A DNA stretch of 64,000 nt from Ctenosaura bakeri (Eukaryota > Chordata > Lepidosauria > Squamata > Iguanidae), in the NCBI GenBank assembly GCA_948474755.1, contig CAOLHI010000255.1, positions 310,001 through 374,000 of the forward strand. Reading direction: 5' to 3'. Positions 12,161 through 24,241 of the stretch are shown here, piece after piece. Under the pieces are notes generated by a model that saw nothing but the letters and a program-made list of their open reading frames with translations, did not search any database and had not been told where the DNA came from. The translations under genes and the position numbers were made by a program. Positions within the stretch are counted from its first letter, which is position 1. Every line of letters begins with the position of its first letter.

Positions 12161-12290
12161 GGCTCCTGTACCTTTAATGGTTGTGCAGAACAGGGAATTT
12201 TGGTGGCTGTTCCGTGTCATACAAGCAGGTAACATGCAATATCCCCAGTCATTTCTGTTTCTACACAACCATAAAAGGTACAGGAGTCGT
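12161..12290. repeat. Miniature inverted-repeat element (hairpin, about 34-bp arms)
   Basis: Left arm 12161-12194 (ctcctgtacctttaatggtt and on) pairs with right arm 12255-12289 (acacaaccataaaaggtaca, then ggag), with a few mismatches and a loop of about 60 bases. The arrangement is that of a non-autonomous DNA transposon or MITE. Target duplications were not resolved. Confidence 0.65.
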
Positions 12291-12299
12291 CTCCAGCTT

Positions 12300-12998
12300 T
12301 CAGTCTAGCAATCCTGTAAGATTCTAATATGTCCACAAACACCACAATCAAGTGGTGTGCCAACTGACTGACACCTCAGACTCTGCCCATATGGCCCAAG
12401 TATTTGCACCCACACTAACGGTATCACAAGGATGTATCCTCGTTGTGGCTTGGTGGGGATATGGAGTGCTCTTCTCTGTAGAAGTAGGAAGAAATTTGCC
12501 TGACTCTACTGGAAGAGACAAGCCCAGAAAGTTACAGAGAAAGCCTTCTGATTAGAAACAGTACAGATATAAGTGTGCCTCATCTTCACTAGAGGTCACC
12601 TACTATACTCTTTCCCTAACCAGACATTTGGAAGATTATATGATCCTATAATTCTAGAGCATGGGCTGAGGTCAAAGTAAAGATTCTTTAAGTCAAGTAA
12701 GCTTAGTTTCCATAAATTGTATGCTATTAAAGAAGAGACATACTGCTAAGTATTTAACTTCATTCTGCTGTCCTCCAGTAAGACGGTAGACGTCTACCCA
12801 GACTTAGCTTTTTGTTCTCCAAGTTTCATCACTTTTCTTCTCTTTCTTTTAATCAGACTTTAAATTATTCAACTGGTCATTGTCTCATAGCATACAAGCA
12901 GTACACTCCAAAACCAAAGAATTAGTCAACAGTAGAAAGGAATTATCTCATGGGTTTCTACAGCAAGATCAAGATAGCTATAAACACACGACATGGAG
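12300..12998. other. Intronic stretch, nothing recognised
   Basis: Anonymous DNA between a MITE and a solo LTR. Only short, unconvincing open frames. Confidence 0.5.
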
Positions 12999-13521
12999 AT
13001 TCTTGTCATGCCCTGCCTCCAGAACATTGACTCTGACTCAGAGTCTGAAACCGGGGACATGCCAGAGGCTGAAGCAGGAGGCATGCCAGGACCTTCTGTA
13101 TAAGGTTACACTGCCACAAACAGAACAGAGGGTAGTGCCAGCTCCAGCAGAGAGTACTACAGATAAGACCACTTACCTGTACCCACCTTTGCAGAGTGCA
13201 GACAGCAAAGAAAAAGCTGGCGTCACTCTCTCAGAATTTATAACCAGCAACAATTAATCAAGCAACAGCTGTGCTAGGCTTCAGACCTATATAGCTGCCG
13301 CCCCTCCCCTCCAGGAGTTGTCAGAGCTTATCTGACCTTCTATCCTGCTGGATACCCGGATGAATACTCTGCCTGACCTTGGGCACTCTCTTGCCTTGGA
13401 ACTCTGTTGGATTTTATTTATGACCCTGTACTTACTGCCTGGGAGTAAGTAACACTCTAGGAGCTATTCAGATTGTTTGTTTGAATTATCAACTGTACTG
13501 AGACTGAGATAGGACAATTCT
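12999..13521 (+). mobile_element. Solo LTR, family B, with 5-bp target duplication
   Basis: A 513-bp unit runs from TGTCATG at 13004 to AGGACA at 13516 (TGTC/GACA terminal inverted repeat). It is flanked by ATTCT at 12999-13003 and again at 13517-13521. A TATA-type box (cctatatagctg) at 13288-13294 is followed by CT-rich sequence with repeated tctgacc/cctgacctt words, as in the R/U5 part of reptile LTRs. There is no internal region, so it is a solo LTR. The 5-bp duplication separates it from family A and would fit class III-like ERVs or Ty3/gypsy elements. No clear polyadenylation signal was seen. Confidence 0.75.
13288..13294 (+). promoter_or_regulatory. TATA-type box of solo LTR B
   Basis: TATATAG inside the LTR, at 285 bp from its left end. 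It is the basis for the plus orientation. Confidence 0.5.
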
Positions 13522-16500
13522 TAAAAGAGGCAGAATCAGCCCAAAGAAGCACAAAATGCTGAGAAAACATCAAGTGCCTTAGACAAATGAATGATCTTCA
13601 TATTTCCATGTGTGGCAATCTAGAGTTTAAAGTGAACTGAAGTATTATTAAAGACAACGGAAATTAAGTTTGTTCTAGATATTGCTGCCATGTTCATATC
13701 ACTTTTTAACACAGAATTCACAAAAAATAGGCCAAGTGATAACTCTAACTGGATCAACATCTGTTGGTCAGAATATGCAGGCACACTGTCTCTACACAGC
13801 ACTTTAGATCACATTGTAGAAAAGAAATACAATATGCCAATTCTTGTTTTGGGAAAAATATTTTGAAAAGCCATAAAACCCTTGAGAATCATTCTACTTT
13901 TCATTATACACTGTACTTCATACTTTGACTTCTGCTGCAGATTTAGGAACAAACTGAGTATAATTTATGGGTTTCTTTTTAATCAGCTAAGTAAACTTGG
14001 TTGTCTTTCATTTTTACAGCTTTTCATTGTTCAATCTTAAAAACCGAACACTGAGAGCAATAAAAATGGAAGACAGCCATTAAGGAAATTGATTTCTTTT
14101 TGCTGGGGTTTCTTTCCTTCTATTAGCTCAGTTCCCTAACATATTCTTTGATGTCTGACCTTCCTATCAAATATGCATCTGAATCTTAATGAGAGAAAGT
14201 AGCTGCGTTGTTTGTTTTTGCTATTCCTTATGTTATCTCTGCATTTGCTTTCCAGTCTATCAAAAGTGGGGAGGGACTTTAAAAAGAATGCAAATAACCC
14301 CTTAGTTGAAATAACATTAAGTTTCTGAAGTTTACCATGCTTACTAACCATTTATGTGGATTAAATGGGAGCATCCATTCTCCTCTGGACAGCAGTGGAA
14401 ATTAGCCAATATAACGTGACATAAAGTTGGAGACTTGTTTGTGTGTTAGGCTAGTGTAATGACCATTACACCACTTCCCTGTACTTTTTTCAGTAGTGAG
14501 TAGTGGCAATCAGAGGATGGCAAAGAAAGCTTTCTTTACCAACACAGAAATCTGCTCTGTTGACTCCTAAGCAGCTAAGAGCCAACAAGGCAATTTATTC
14601 TTTCAACAGAGCTTTCTTCCTCTGCCACCACTCCCTTCACTGCTCTGCTCTTGGCTTTTTTACCTTGACCACTACCTCTCCCATATTGCTGCTTCCACCT
14701 GTGCCAGAGTAGTTACATCAACCAACAGGAGTCCAGCCAGCAGAATTAAGAACAGTATACTCAGTTTCTAAAGATGCTGGCATGCACTCACCATCACATC
14801 TCCAAAAGAGGGATAAATGTTTATTTTTGGATGGCAAAATTTAATTTTTAAAACTCATACCACATGAGTTCTTAACAAAATGAGTCTAGGCTATAAGTGA
14901 GTTTGCCAGAAACAACTTTTGAGCATATCTAGTTTCCAATGGTATTTCCACAAAGTAGTCACTATTTTACTACAGGAACTAAAACTGCAATATCCACAAT
15001 GTCATGGGCTCATTCACTTCTCATCTTCCATAGCAACACACGTGATGACCTGACACCAATATTCTGTTTCCTACATGATCAGTCTCTATGCAGAAGCCAC
15101 GTCTGATGCTCAAAATGACATCTGTCAAAACAAGGGAGAGGTCATTTAATGCATTTGAGACATTCCACTACTAATCTAGAAGAGACTCTAGAATGATACT
15201 CTGGAATTACAAATTTTCAAGAAGTTTGATTTTGTCTTGTTTAGGTTTGAATCAAAACAATGGTTCCGATCCCACTTCAAGTGTTAAATTAACTAGCACT
15301 ATCCCAATTATTCCACTGTCAAAAATTATTGTAGTTTGGTGTGGTGATTTGTTCATTTTAAGATTTATGTGGTATTCTAACAGCTTGTACCTTTTTGTTA
15401 CTTGACTCCACTGTTTATATTGTTCTTCTCTAACCCTGTGTGTGTTTGTTTACACACTTCTACCCACTGATAACCTTTCAAGTTTTTCATAAAGTGGGTT
15501 CTGGTTTATGCCACATAATCTATGAGTGTTTAAGGCGTCATGAACTTCTTTGTTGGTTACATCATCACTGCGCTCATGAAGTTCTATGTGTACAGCAGTA
15601 CAGCAATAATCAATAATAAATTACCAATAAAGATGGAACCATTCTGTCCCCAAATGGCAGTGCTAAGCAAATCCATTGTTAGCTTTTCTTTTAAATATTC
15701 CTTGCTATCTTATTGCGAAAGCCTGCATGGCTGCATTAAGGGTAGGTTTTAAGATTAAGACTGGATTTTAAAATCCTGATACACTATCTCAATGGACTAC
15801 ATTGGAAAATCACACTCAGGTTGTTGTTCCTCAGTTATGATACCAAAAACATTTTCTGCCACCCTTTGTTGGAAGACGACGGAGCATTCAGTATAATTAA
15901 AACCCAAGAAGAATGGATTAGCAACTATTTTCCAGTTAAAACCCAACATTTGACACAAAACATGTGTTTTGTTCTTTCTTCTGTGGTAGTGTTTAAAAAA
16001 AATAACTAGATCCAACCTTAAGCTTTACCTCTGTTATTGTTAATATATTTTTATTCCTTTAAGAGAAACATAGTGGAATGTTGGGAAAAGAAAGAGGAAA
16101 GTAAGCTCTAGGACTGACATGTAAGATCTACGAATTATTCTGACAGTTTGTGTAGGCCTTTGCCAAGTCTCAGAACATTTTCAACAATACAGATATTGTC
16201 TTCATTTCCTTATTTTAGAATGGTACCTCAATTGAGTATTAAAAAAAAAAATCCTTCCAGGCACAAACTAAGAATTACAAGTATGTAGAAAATTTCACAC
16301 AATGACTCCTTGCATATTAGTAGCCTTTAATAAACTGGGTATATTGCATCATAGTTGGTAGCATCTTCCAGACTATATGATGTAAAGTTTTGGAAATGAT
16401 AGAATACAGGGATATGTATCCATCCAGATGTGCACATATGCCACTCTATCAATTATCTGGCTTATTAACTGACTGTCCATCATACATCACCACGATGACT

Positions 16501-18981
16501 TTTAAACTATTTTTAAACTATTACCTTGATATTCACAACCTCAAGTATAGGTCTGTAGTTACGCACAAAGATCCTATGCATTTTTTCAGCAATTCCAAAC
16601 CTTCCAAAAAGTATTCTTTATGGAAGAAGATGGGTTGTCCTTATGAGTGACAGTTTCATCAGCTCTAACAGAGAATGTCTGTTGATCGAAAGGAGGGAAG
16701 CGTTTTATGAACAGGGGACAGGAATCAATCCCAACACATTCTCTAATATCCACAAGCTCCTGCTTTATGGCATATTCAATCACCCAGAAAATTGAGAGAC
16801 TGCATTTAGTTTACATTTGTATGCAGATATTAGCATAAATCCACTCTGGCTAAAATAATCGCCTTTTAGCTGGCTAAAACTGTTATTTGAAAAATGGTTA
16901 TTTGAGCTAAAAATACATTTGCTAGCCTAGGCACAAGGTTGGCAATATTTTGCTCTCCGCAATTACAAATCTCTATGCAACTTCCAAGCAATCAAACTGA
17001 TGTCACAATGAAGGCTTATTTGTTTCTTTCCCCTTGCCTCATCACATCTTGTTAAGTTGCAGCACTTTATGTTCTTCTGCAGTGCAATATGCAAACATGA
17101 TGCAACTAGGAATAAAAAAAAAAGCAAAAAGCAAAAACCGGCTATCAGTTTACATTCAGTCTTCTCTGCTTTGAACCTTTCCCGCTCAGACAGCCAGACG
17201 ATTTGGTTCAGTAGCCAAGAAAAATGAACATTTTCTATCGCTGTTGTTGTTTCCAAATTCAGATGCATCTAATCACTATGTTTCCATATAGAACATCTCC
17301 TGCAAATAAACACTAATACAGCAGGCAGCTCCTTCTGCTTCTGCTATAATGTTTGGTTGCATATCTTTATTGTGGCTTTGAATGGAGAAAAGGGCACTTT
17401 AGTTAGCAGAAATGTCTAAAGGGTATACAGTGGCTTTTTCCTTTGCAATATAAATCAGTATGTGTGTATCTGTCAGTTTGCCTCTGTCATTGCTCCAAGA
17501 TCATGCATAGCACATACACTAAAGGGACCCTAGTAATGTGCATCTCAGGGTTTCTTTATTTCGAAAATGGATTAACACATTTTTATTAAAATCCATACCC
17601 TCTGACACCACCTTTAGATACCTAGGCATCCCTGATCTTGCCTAGAGATAAGGCCAGAGACAAATCTAGGAAAAACATTTCCCCCCCTATGACCTCTAGA
17701 CAGGGCCCAGTATGTATCAAAACACTTCAGTGAAAAAAAACTAGATTGGGTGCGTGAGGACTGAGGTTTTCTATCCCAGATGAAGGTGCTACATTTATTA
17801 GTAAGAATTAAATGGAAAGAATTAACTCAGCCAAAAGCGAATCTCATTTAAAAGACATTATTTCAACAGAATAAATGTACCCATATCCTCAGAACACGAG
17901 ATGATCTCTCCCAGATGAAACCAAGGAAAAGACTATCTACTTTAACATCCTATTCCAACAATGACCAAACAGATAGCTCCATACAGTATGGTATGAGTGC
18001 AACAGATCTCTCCCAGTTTGATCCAGTGTTTACAATCCACACTGCCTACGTTTCATTCAGCGATCATCGATAATATCATGAGCTAACCCTCCTGCTGAAC
18101 TCAGCAAGGTATTAAAGGGCTTTAGTCTGGCTTGATAGTTCCAATAGCCTACCCAGAATGGTTTGAACTATGGATACTTCCCTCCATTGACTGTGCTATT
18201 CTCTTTTGGTTAAGAATGTTATCCTCTCTTACCGCTCTCATTAAAAAAGAAATCAATCAAGAGCATCTGGGATTTGAGTCTGTCTTCATCAATTGCTTCT
18301 ACGCACTGCTGCACTCAGAGTGTGTTGGTCTAGCATTTCAGCACCAAATTTAGAATGCTTTACTTGAGAGAGTCCTGCATGGACAAATCCTGTCATTTCC
18401 TGTTCCTATTTCCCAAAGTAGCAACATGTGTTTCCTTAAAAACAACAGCAGCAAATCTGCCCTCGCCTTTGACAAAAGGACAACTCTTTGGGGAAGCAAA
18501 TGTAATGCAGGACATTAAGTAAACTGATGCTGTCATTAGTGCAAATGTCAAGTTCATTATAGCAGATGTTTCAGCTGAAGATCGCTACACATTAAAATCA
18601 CAGAGCAAATGTGCAGTGCAGCCACCATTTTATTTAATGTCTGCTTCAATGCCCCAAAGAGTCAATCAGAATCGTCTGTTCATGTAATTACTACATTGTT
18701 ATGTAACAAAGCAAGTTATTTGCTTGAAACATTCATAACAAGCCACCATTCCAGGCTAATCATTTTTATCAGCCCTTTGGAATGTAAAAATGCTTATGAA
18801 CTACATAATACAATTTTGTTGGTAATGCACTTAGGAATCACAAAACAGCAGCCTCCTTCTATGCTCACTGCATCACAATTGAAATTCTTTCTTTTTAAAA
18901 TAACAATAATAATCTGATGATGCAAGTGCCTGATCATCAGACCATCGTGCAATTTTGTCAGGCTTCTATGGCCATCCTTTA
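13522..18981. other. Intronic stretch, nothing recognised
   Basis: About 5.5 kb of AT-rich DNA with no repeat or gene I can name. Around 17600 a short frame reads FRYLGIP, which also occurs in LINE reverse transcriptases, but the surroundings do not support it. Confidence 0.45.
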
Positions 18982-19098
18982 GTCTTCCAGGTGTTTTGGA
19001 CTTCATATTCCAGACTCCCTGACCACTGGCCAAGGTGGCTAGAACTGTTGGGAGTTGAAACCCAAAACATCTGGCGGACTAAAGGTTCAGAACCACTG
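18982..19098. repeat. Palindromic hAT-like MITE (acaactccc family), right end intact
   Basis: The left arm (ccaggtgttttggacttcat) and right arm (gttgaaacccaaaacatctgg) are near-complementary around a short centre. The right terminus reads gttcagaaccactg, the complement of a CAGTGGTTCT-type hAT end. The left terminus is eroded. It lies directly next to the 3' end of the L2 LINE. Confidence 0.6.
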
Positions 19099-19115
19099 CA
19101 TTACAGGAACCAACA

Positions 19116-19158
<43 letters not shown>
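19116..19158. repeat. (AAT)n microsatellite at the L2 3' end
   Basis: About 14 uninterrupted trinucleotide units form the tail of the minus-strand L2 LINE; such tails are seeds of microsatellite growth. Confidence 0.95.
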
Positions 19159-19366
19159 GCAGCAATAATAAAATTTATTTCTATCCCGCCTCTCCACATG
19201 GTTCGAGGCGGCGAACAACATAAAATACATTATACATTAAAAACATACCCAATCCTCCCCACCTGCCAACCCACCTACACCAACCCCTTAAAACACACAG
19301 CAATTGACAGTCCATCAATTACTATTAGCAAAGCAGCAAGACAATTGATGGGAAGTGATGTAAATG

Positions 19367-20885
19367 CTAGTCTTGGAAGGCCTGTCGGAAGAGATCAGTC
19401 TTGACTGCTTTTTTAAAGCAGTCAAGACTGGTAATATGCCGGGTCTCCTCCGGCAGGCCATTCCATAACTTGGGAGCAATAGAAGAGAAGGTCCTCTGGG
19501 TAACCGCAGCCAACCTAGTTCTGACTGGCTGCAGTAAATTCCTCCCAGAGGACCTTAATGTGCGGGGCAGATTATATGGGAGAAGGTGATCCCGCAGGTA
19601 GGCTGGCCCCAAGCCGTGAAGGGCTTTAAAGGTAATAACCAACACCTTGTACTGTGCCCAGAAACTAATAGGCAGCCAAAGAAGGGACTTTAAAATTGGT
19701 GTTATATGGTCAGTTTTAGGTCTACTGGTGACCAAACTGGCTGCAATATTCTGAACTAATTGAAGTTTCCGGACTAAGCACGTGGGTAGCCCTATGTAGA
19801 GCGCATTGCAGAAGTCAAGCCATGAAGTTACCAGTGTGTGCACCACTGTTTTTAGGTGTTCCAGCTCCAGAAAAGGGTGCAGCTGGCGTATCAGCCGAAG
19901 CTGATAACAGGCACTCCTGGTCGCCGCATCTATTTGAGTTGTCATCTGAAGTGGTGAGTCCAGGAGCACCCCCCAAGCTGCGGACACAGTCTTTCAGGGG
20001 AAGTGTGACCCTGTCTAAGACTGGTTGACAGACTTCCATGTCTGGGCTAGAGCCCCTAACAGCGAGTACCTCCGTCTTATCTGGATTCAGCTTCAGTCTG
20101 TTTTTCCTCATCCAGTCCATTACTGCTTCAAGACATTCATTCAGAGGCGAGATGCCACCCTTAGTTGATGCTATTATCTGAGGCGTGGAGACATATATCT
20201 GGGTGTCATCAGCGTACTGATAGCACCTTGCTCCATGTCTTCTGATGATCTCTCCCAGCGGTTTCATGTAGATGTTAAATAGCATTGGGGACAGGACAGT
20301 GCCCTGAGGGATGCCAGATTTAAGCTCCTTTTTCGAGGAGCAGCTGTCCCCAAGCATCACCATCTGGTATCTACCTGAGAGATAGGACCGGAACCACTTA
20401 AGTGCAGTGCCGCCAATCCCTAACCTTCTCAGGCGTTCCAGAAGGATACCATGGTCTATGGTATCAAAAGCCGCTGAGAGGTCCAAGAGTACCAGCAGAG
20501 TCACACTTCCCCTGTCGATACCTAGGTGAAGATCATCCACTAAGGTGACCGTGGCAGTCTCAACTCCATATCCTGCCCTGAAGCCAGTTTGAAATGGATC
20601 TAGATAATCTGTTTCATCCAAAAGCTTGAAGCTGAAGACAAATAGCCCTCTTGATCACCTTGCTTAAAAATGGGAGATGAGAGACTGGTCTATAATTATT
20701 CATATCCAGGGGATCTATGGAGGGCTTTTTTAGAAGCGGCTATATAATTGCTTCTTTTAAACAAGCTGAAAAATTGCCCTCCCTAAGGGATGCATTAATA
20801 ATATATCTTAAATGGGTCTTAATTGCAACTCCTCCCTGGATGACCAGCCATGAAGGGCAGTTATTCCAGTTATTCTGGCATTTTA
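19367..20885 (-). pseudogene. L2 reverse transcriptase and C-terminal domain, one main frameshift
   Basis: In the frame starting at 20621, the reverse transcriptase shows FQTGFRAGYG, LLDLSAAFDTIDH (residues 46-57), SGIPQGTVLSPMLFN (102-116) and the catalytic YADDTQIY (136-143), then KLNPDKTEVL. The frame is lost near 19969-19974, a run of six C on the plus strand, and continues in a second frame as LLDSPLQMTTQ, TSWLDFCNALYIGLP, RKLQLVQNIAASL, DHITPILKSLLWLPI and KALHGLGPAYL, ending LFRQAFQD at 19367. This C-terminal pattern is diagnostic of L2. The upstream part (20622-20885) has stops, and the element lacks its 5' endonuclease half, so it cannot move by itself. Confidence 0.88.
19396..19430. 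repeat. 35-bp palindrome in the L2 ORF end, copy 1
   Basis: CAGTCTTGACTGCTTT pairs with AAAGCAGTCAAGACTG across a few T residues. The identical 35 bases recur in the other L2 copy at 57111-57145. It lies within the codons for LDCFKKAVKT. Confidence 0.9.
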
Positions 20886-21898
20886 CAAATATTTGGAAAT
20901 GCTTTATTTTAAAGTTAGATTTGAAGTTAGAGGCTGAATACTAACAACAATTAATTCACTAAGAACAGCACTTTTGCTATGAAAAGAAAGTGACCATGAT
21001 TTATTTTAACAGATAATCTACAACTTTATCAAATGTTTATTCACAGGTTAATTATAATTTAATTGTGTAGTCTGTGAACACATCGTCTTAAGAGGGATGC
21101 AAATTTGCCTTCCGTCCTGGCCTTCAAATATTAAAAGTTGCAGAAAACTGATACAGCAATAAGACAGAAATACACTCAGCAGAACAAACAGGAATACATC
21201 TGCTAAAGGTACAGGGACAGGACCCTAGCAAAAGTAGAAAAGCCATAAGTATCAAAATGTGTGTGTCTGTGATGGGGGAAAGGGGCTGAGGCATGGTGGG
21301 GAGAGCAGGCACCAAGGCTCCAAACCAGGTCAAGGAAAGGGGGTGGATTGACATAATGGCCGTGTACTTCCTTTCTTGCCCATCTCCTTCCTTAGTTGTT
21401 TGGAGAGAACTGGGAGAGGGTTTGTGGTTCTGAGAAACTGGGCTGTGAGCTGTCCTCAGCTGGTCAGGTGGTGGTGGTGAAGGACCAGAGGTGGGTTTTT
21501 AAAGGGCTGTGTGCCCTGATTGGAGTGCCGAGAGGGAAAGTTCTTCTGAAAAAGAAGCCCTTGAGGCAGAGGTTGAAGAAACCTGCAAATAATCATATCA
21601 GTCAAAGGTAAACCTCCAATGTGGAGGGCTGGCTCTAAGCTAAAAGATCATATAATGTATCAGTTCAGATGTAACACTGCCAACATTATGAAACAATGAA
21701 CTGATGGGCTTCCCCCTTCTTCCCCTTTCCATTCATTCTCTTTCTTATTTGAGAAAACTGTAACGCACTTCTAAGCTGGAGATTCAAAACACAGTTCGAA
21801 ATATGTCAGGTGGAAGGAAAATATGATTTGTGCAAACCATAGTTTGCCTGAAACACATGGAGCAGCAAAAATGGTTTACATAAATGGCAGACAGAGGG
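20886..21898. other. Intronic stretch, nothing recognised
   Basis: Anonymous DNA; somewhat G-rich at 21250-21560 but without recognisable coding or repeat structure. Confidence 0.5.
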
Positions 21899-22519
21899 GG
21901 AGTGTTACTCTGTTTACTGGGGGTCCCGGGAGGGACAGCTAAATAACCTTACAATTACAAAAGATGAGGAAATTAGTCAAGAGCACTGGTTGGCACTACA
22001 AGAGGCAGGGTAACACAGCAGGATCTTGTAACCCAATGTTTACGGGATCAGGCCAAGTCAAGAAGCAAACCGTGCTGGAAATAAATGAATGATCTTTATT
22101 AAATACAGGCACACAATGTAAGCAACACACGCACACAGATAACTAAGGAAAATAAAGGTTTGAGTTTGATAGCGGGATTTTCTGAGGGATAGTTGATTCG
22201 GGTGATACGGAACCTGTTCCTGGAGCCCAGAAAGAAGATGGAGAGTGAAGCTGGGGTTCAATGTATCTCAGCACGTGGAGCTGAGGGGAAGCTCACCAAG
22301 CAAAGCAGCAGCAAGGCGGTCTGGAGCTCAGGAGCAATTCGAGGATGGTCTCGGAATCAGCGGTTTTTATAGGGAGAAATGTGACTGCAGGTTATGCCAT
22401 ACTTGGGGAAAACAATGCGTTTTAGGAGCGGGACAAAGCTTTAGAAGAGAGCCAAATTATTGATATCAAAATGATATCTAGGGGTATCTCCAAGTAAGCT
22501 TAAACTGCAGTAACAGGAG
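21899..22519 (-). mobile_element. Solo LTR, family A, copy 2, with 4-bp target duplication
   Basis: A 613-bp LTR on the minus strand, from 22515 (TGTTAC on that strand) to 21903 (GTAACA). It is flanked by GGAG at 21899-21902 and 22516-22519. It aligns with the LTR at 8317-9329 along its whole length: the first 60 bases, the gctttgtcccgctcctaaaa block, the TATA region, the polyadenylation region and the end tccctcccgggacccccag. It lacks about 220 bp present in copy 1 after the first 80 bases and has only one copy of the 88-bp unit. The TATA box is at 22365-22371 and the AATAAA at 22095-22100, both on the minus strand. Confidence 0.9.
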
Positions 22520-24010
22520 CCTGGGCAATCTCACCTAAAGTGAACTAAATCTACTATCTATTATATGAAGAACATTTTCAAGAAACCAAAACAGGTAAAA
22601 AAATGTAACCAGTTCACATATTTTTACAGCTCCATTCTAAACGTGATAAGTCAATTATAAGTCAAGGTACATTCTAAGAGTGGCTTTTAGTATCTGTTTC
22701 AGCAAGACAGCCCACTCATTCACTGACACGCATACACACTGAAACAGAAGAGACATTTGGAAACTTAGAGCAGGTTTGAAAAGTGACTAGCCAGATGGCA
22801 TAGGAAGAGGTTTAGAGACATGTAGAAGGTCTAACTACATCTAGTCCTCTCTGGATTGTGACCATTGGTGGTAATCCAGCAGGATAATACAAAAGAGCAA
22901 AGAACCATATGAAACAACTTCCTACACTGTATATACAGGAGAACAATCCTAAGCAATTTCAGTATTTTCCACTCCTGAATAGAACAGCGGGTACTACTAC
23001 TGGCACACAAAACCAAGGCAAACATTATCCATGGACAGACATGAACATAAGAAATGCCTTGCTAAATTAAGACTATTCAGTTCAACATAGTGTTTCATAA
23101 AGCAGCTGGCCAAATGTCCTTGGACTTTCGCAAACATGATATGAAGGCTAGTTGCTTTCAAAAAGGTGTGCTTAGAATCGGTATCTAAGCGGATTCCTAA
23201 AAAAGACTGGCAGAAATGGGTTACTACAGGTTTGTAACACTGGTTCAGATTGCTACCAGCAATCATACTAGTGTAGCCACTGCTCAAGAATTCTGTGGTC
23301 TCCTAGGCATGCCTGACTTTTGCCAGCACTAAGGAGTTGCAAGGAGTATTGACACCTGTGCCCAAGAGTTCTGTGTAGCAAGGCAACATGAAGGATTATT
23401 CCCAAAATGCTTGCTTGTCTTCATTACATTTTTATGCTACTGATCAGCTTCCAAAGAGCTTCTTTAGGCAAGCTCAATGACCAGAGATTGCAAAGACAGA
23501 TTTTTTTTTAAAATACCCTTCCTTTTAAGGAATCCCTCATTCAATGTCTTATACACACAGCACTGGAAACTCTTCTTCATTTCAAACAGGAGATGAGGTG
23601 AGACATGAAAGGCTGTTGTTAGGAGTACACAGTCCTAAAGATTACTTAGACATGCAAAACTAATTCTGTGGTTCTCTGGATCCTGGCCATTTCTCTTCTA
23701 AAAGTCTCATTTTATTTATGAAATCATATAAAATGTATTTTTAAAATAATAAAAGATATATATTAAAATACATTTTAGAATATTTTTTAGAGTATGACTT
23801 TGGGACAGTATTACGGTGGTCAGGGCCCTTCTTAGAGTGCTATAGGACTTCTTTCTATGCCATAGTTATTGGCTTTTGGGGTGCCTTAGACTTTTACCTG
23901 GTCTCCTATGCTTTTTAACATATTAATGAAACTGCTAGGAGGCATCACCTGGAGCCTTGTGCTGATATATCATAGCCCAAGACACATAGCTTTTCATTTC
24001 TCAAAGAAAA
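22520..24010. other. Intronic stretch, nothing recognised
   Basis: AT-rich anonymous sequence. No gene or named repeat. Confidence 0.5.
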
Positions 24011-24241
24011 TTATTGCTGCTGTGTGCCTTCAAGTCATGTCCAACTTATGATGACTCTAAGGCAAAACTATCACAGGTTTTTCTTTGCAAGATTTATTCA
24101 AAGGGGGTTTGCTTTTGCCTTCCTCTAAGACTGAGAGCGTGTGATCACCCAGTGGGTTTCCAGGGCTGAATGGCGATTTGAATCCTGGTCTCCAGAGATG
24201 TAGTCCAGTGCTCAAACCAATATACCACACTGCCTCTCAGA
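24011..24241 (-). mobile_element. Sauria-type SINE (tRNA head, BovB-like tail)
   Basis: On the minus strand the head reads gtggtatattggtttgag and ccaggattcaaatcgcc (A and B boxes of a tRNA promoter). The middle contains the ctctcag-cttagaggaaggcaa type block, and the tail agtcatcataagttggacat resembles the BovB LINE 3' end. It is nearly full length. Such SINEs depend on BovB enzymes for movement. Confidence 0.85.

Larger units (their letters stand above)
19116..20885 (-). mobile_element. L2-clade LINE, 5'-truncated
   Basis: Read on the minus strand, this is the 3' part of an L2 non-LTR retrotransposon. It covers the reverse transcriptase from just before the NYRPVS-LPFLSK block (about 20650-20690), the C-terminal domain, the 3' UTR and a terminal (ATT)n tail. 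The 3' UTR carries the cgaggcggc/gaggcggga words common at L2 ends in lizards. The 5' end fades out at about 20885. A second, shorter 3' end of the same family lies at 56841-57214. The long readable frames suggest a fairly recent insertion relative to the other LINE pieces here. Confidence 0.88.

Noticed and set aside
17560..18130. Short FRYLGIP-like frame suggesting an L1 or other LINE reverse transcriptase
   Set aside because: Only one short word matches; neighbouring frames show no further reverse transcriptase blocks.
18955..19404. 149-codon plus-strand frame with poly-isoleucine
   Set aside because: It crosses a MITE and the (AAT)n tail and antisense 3' UTR of the L2 LINE; not a gene.
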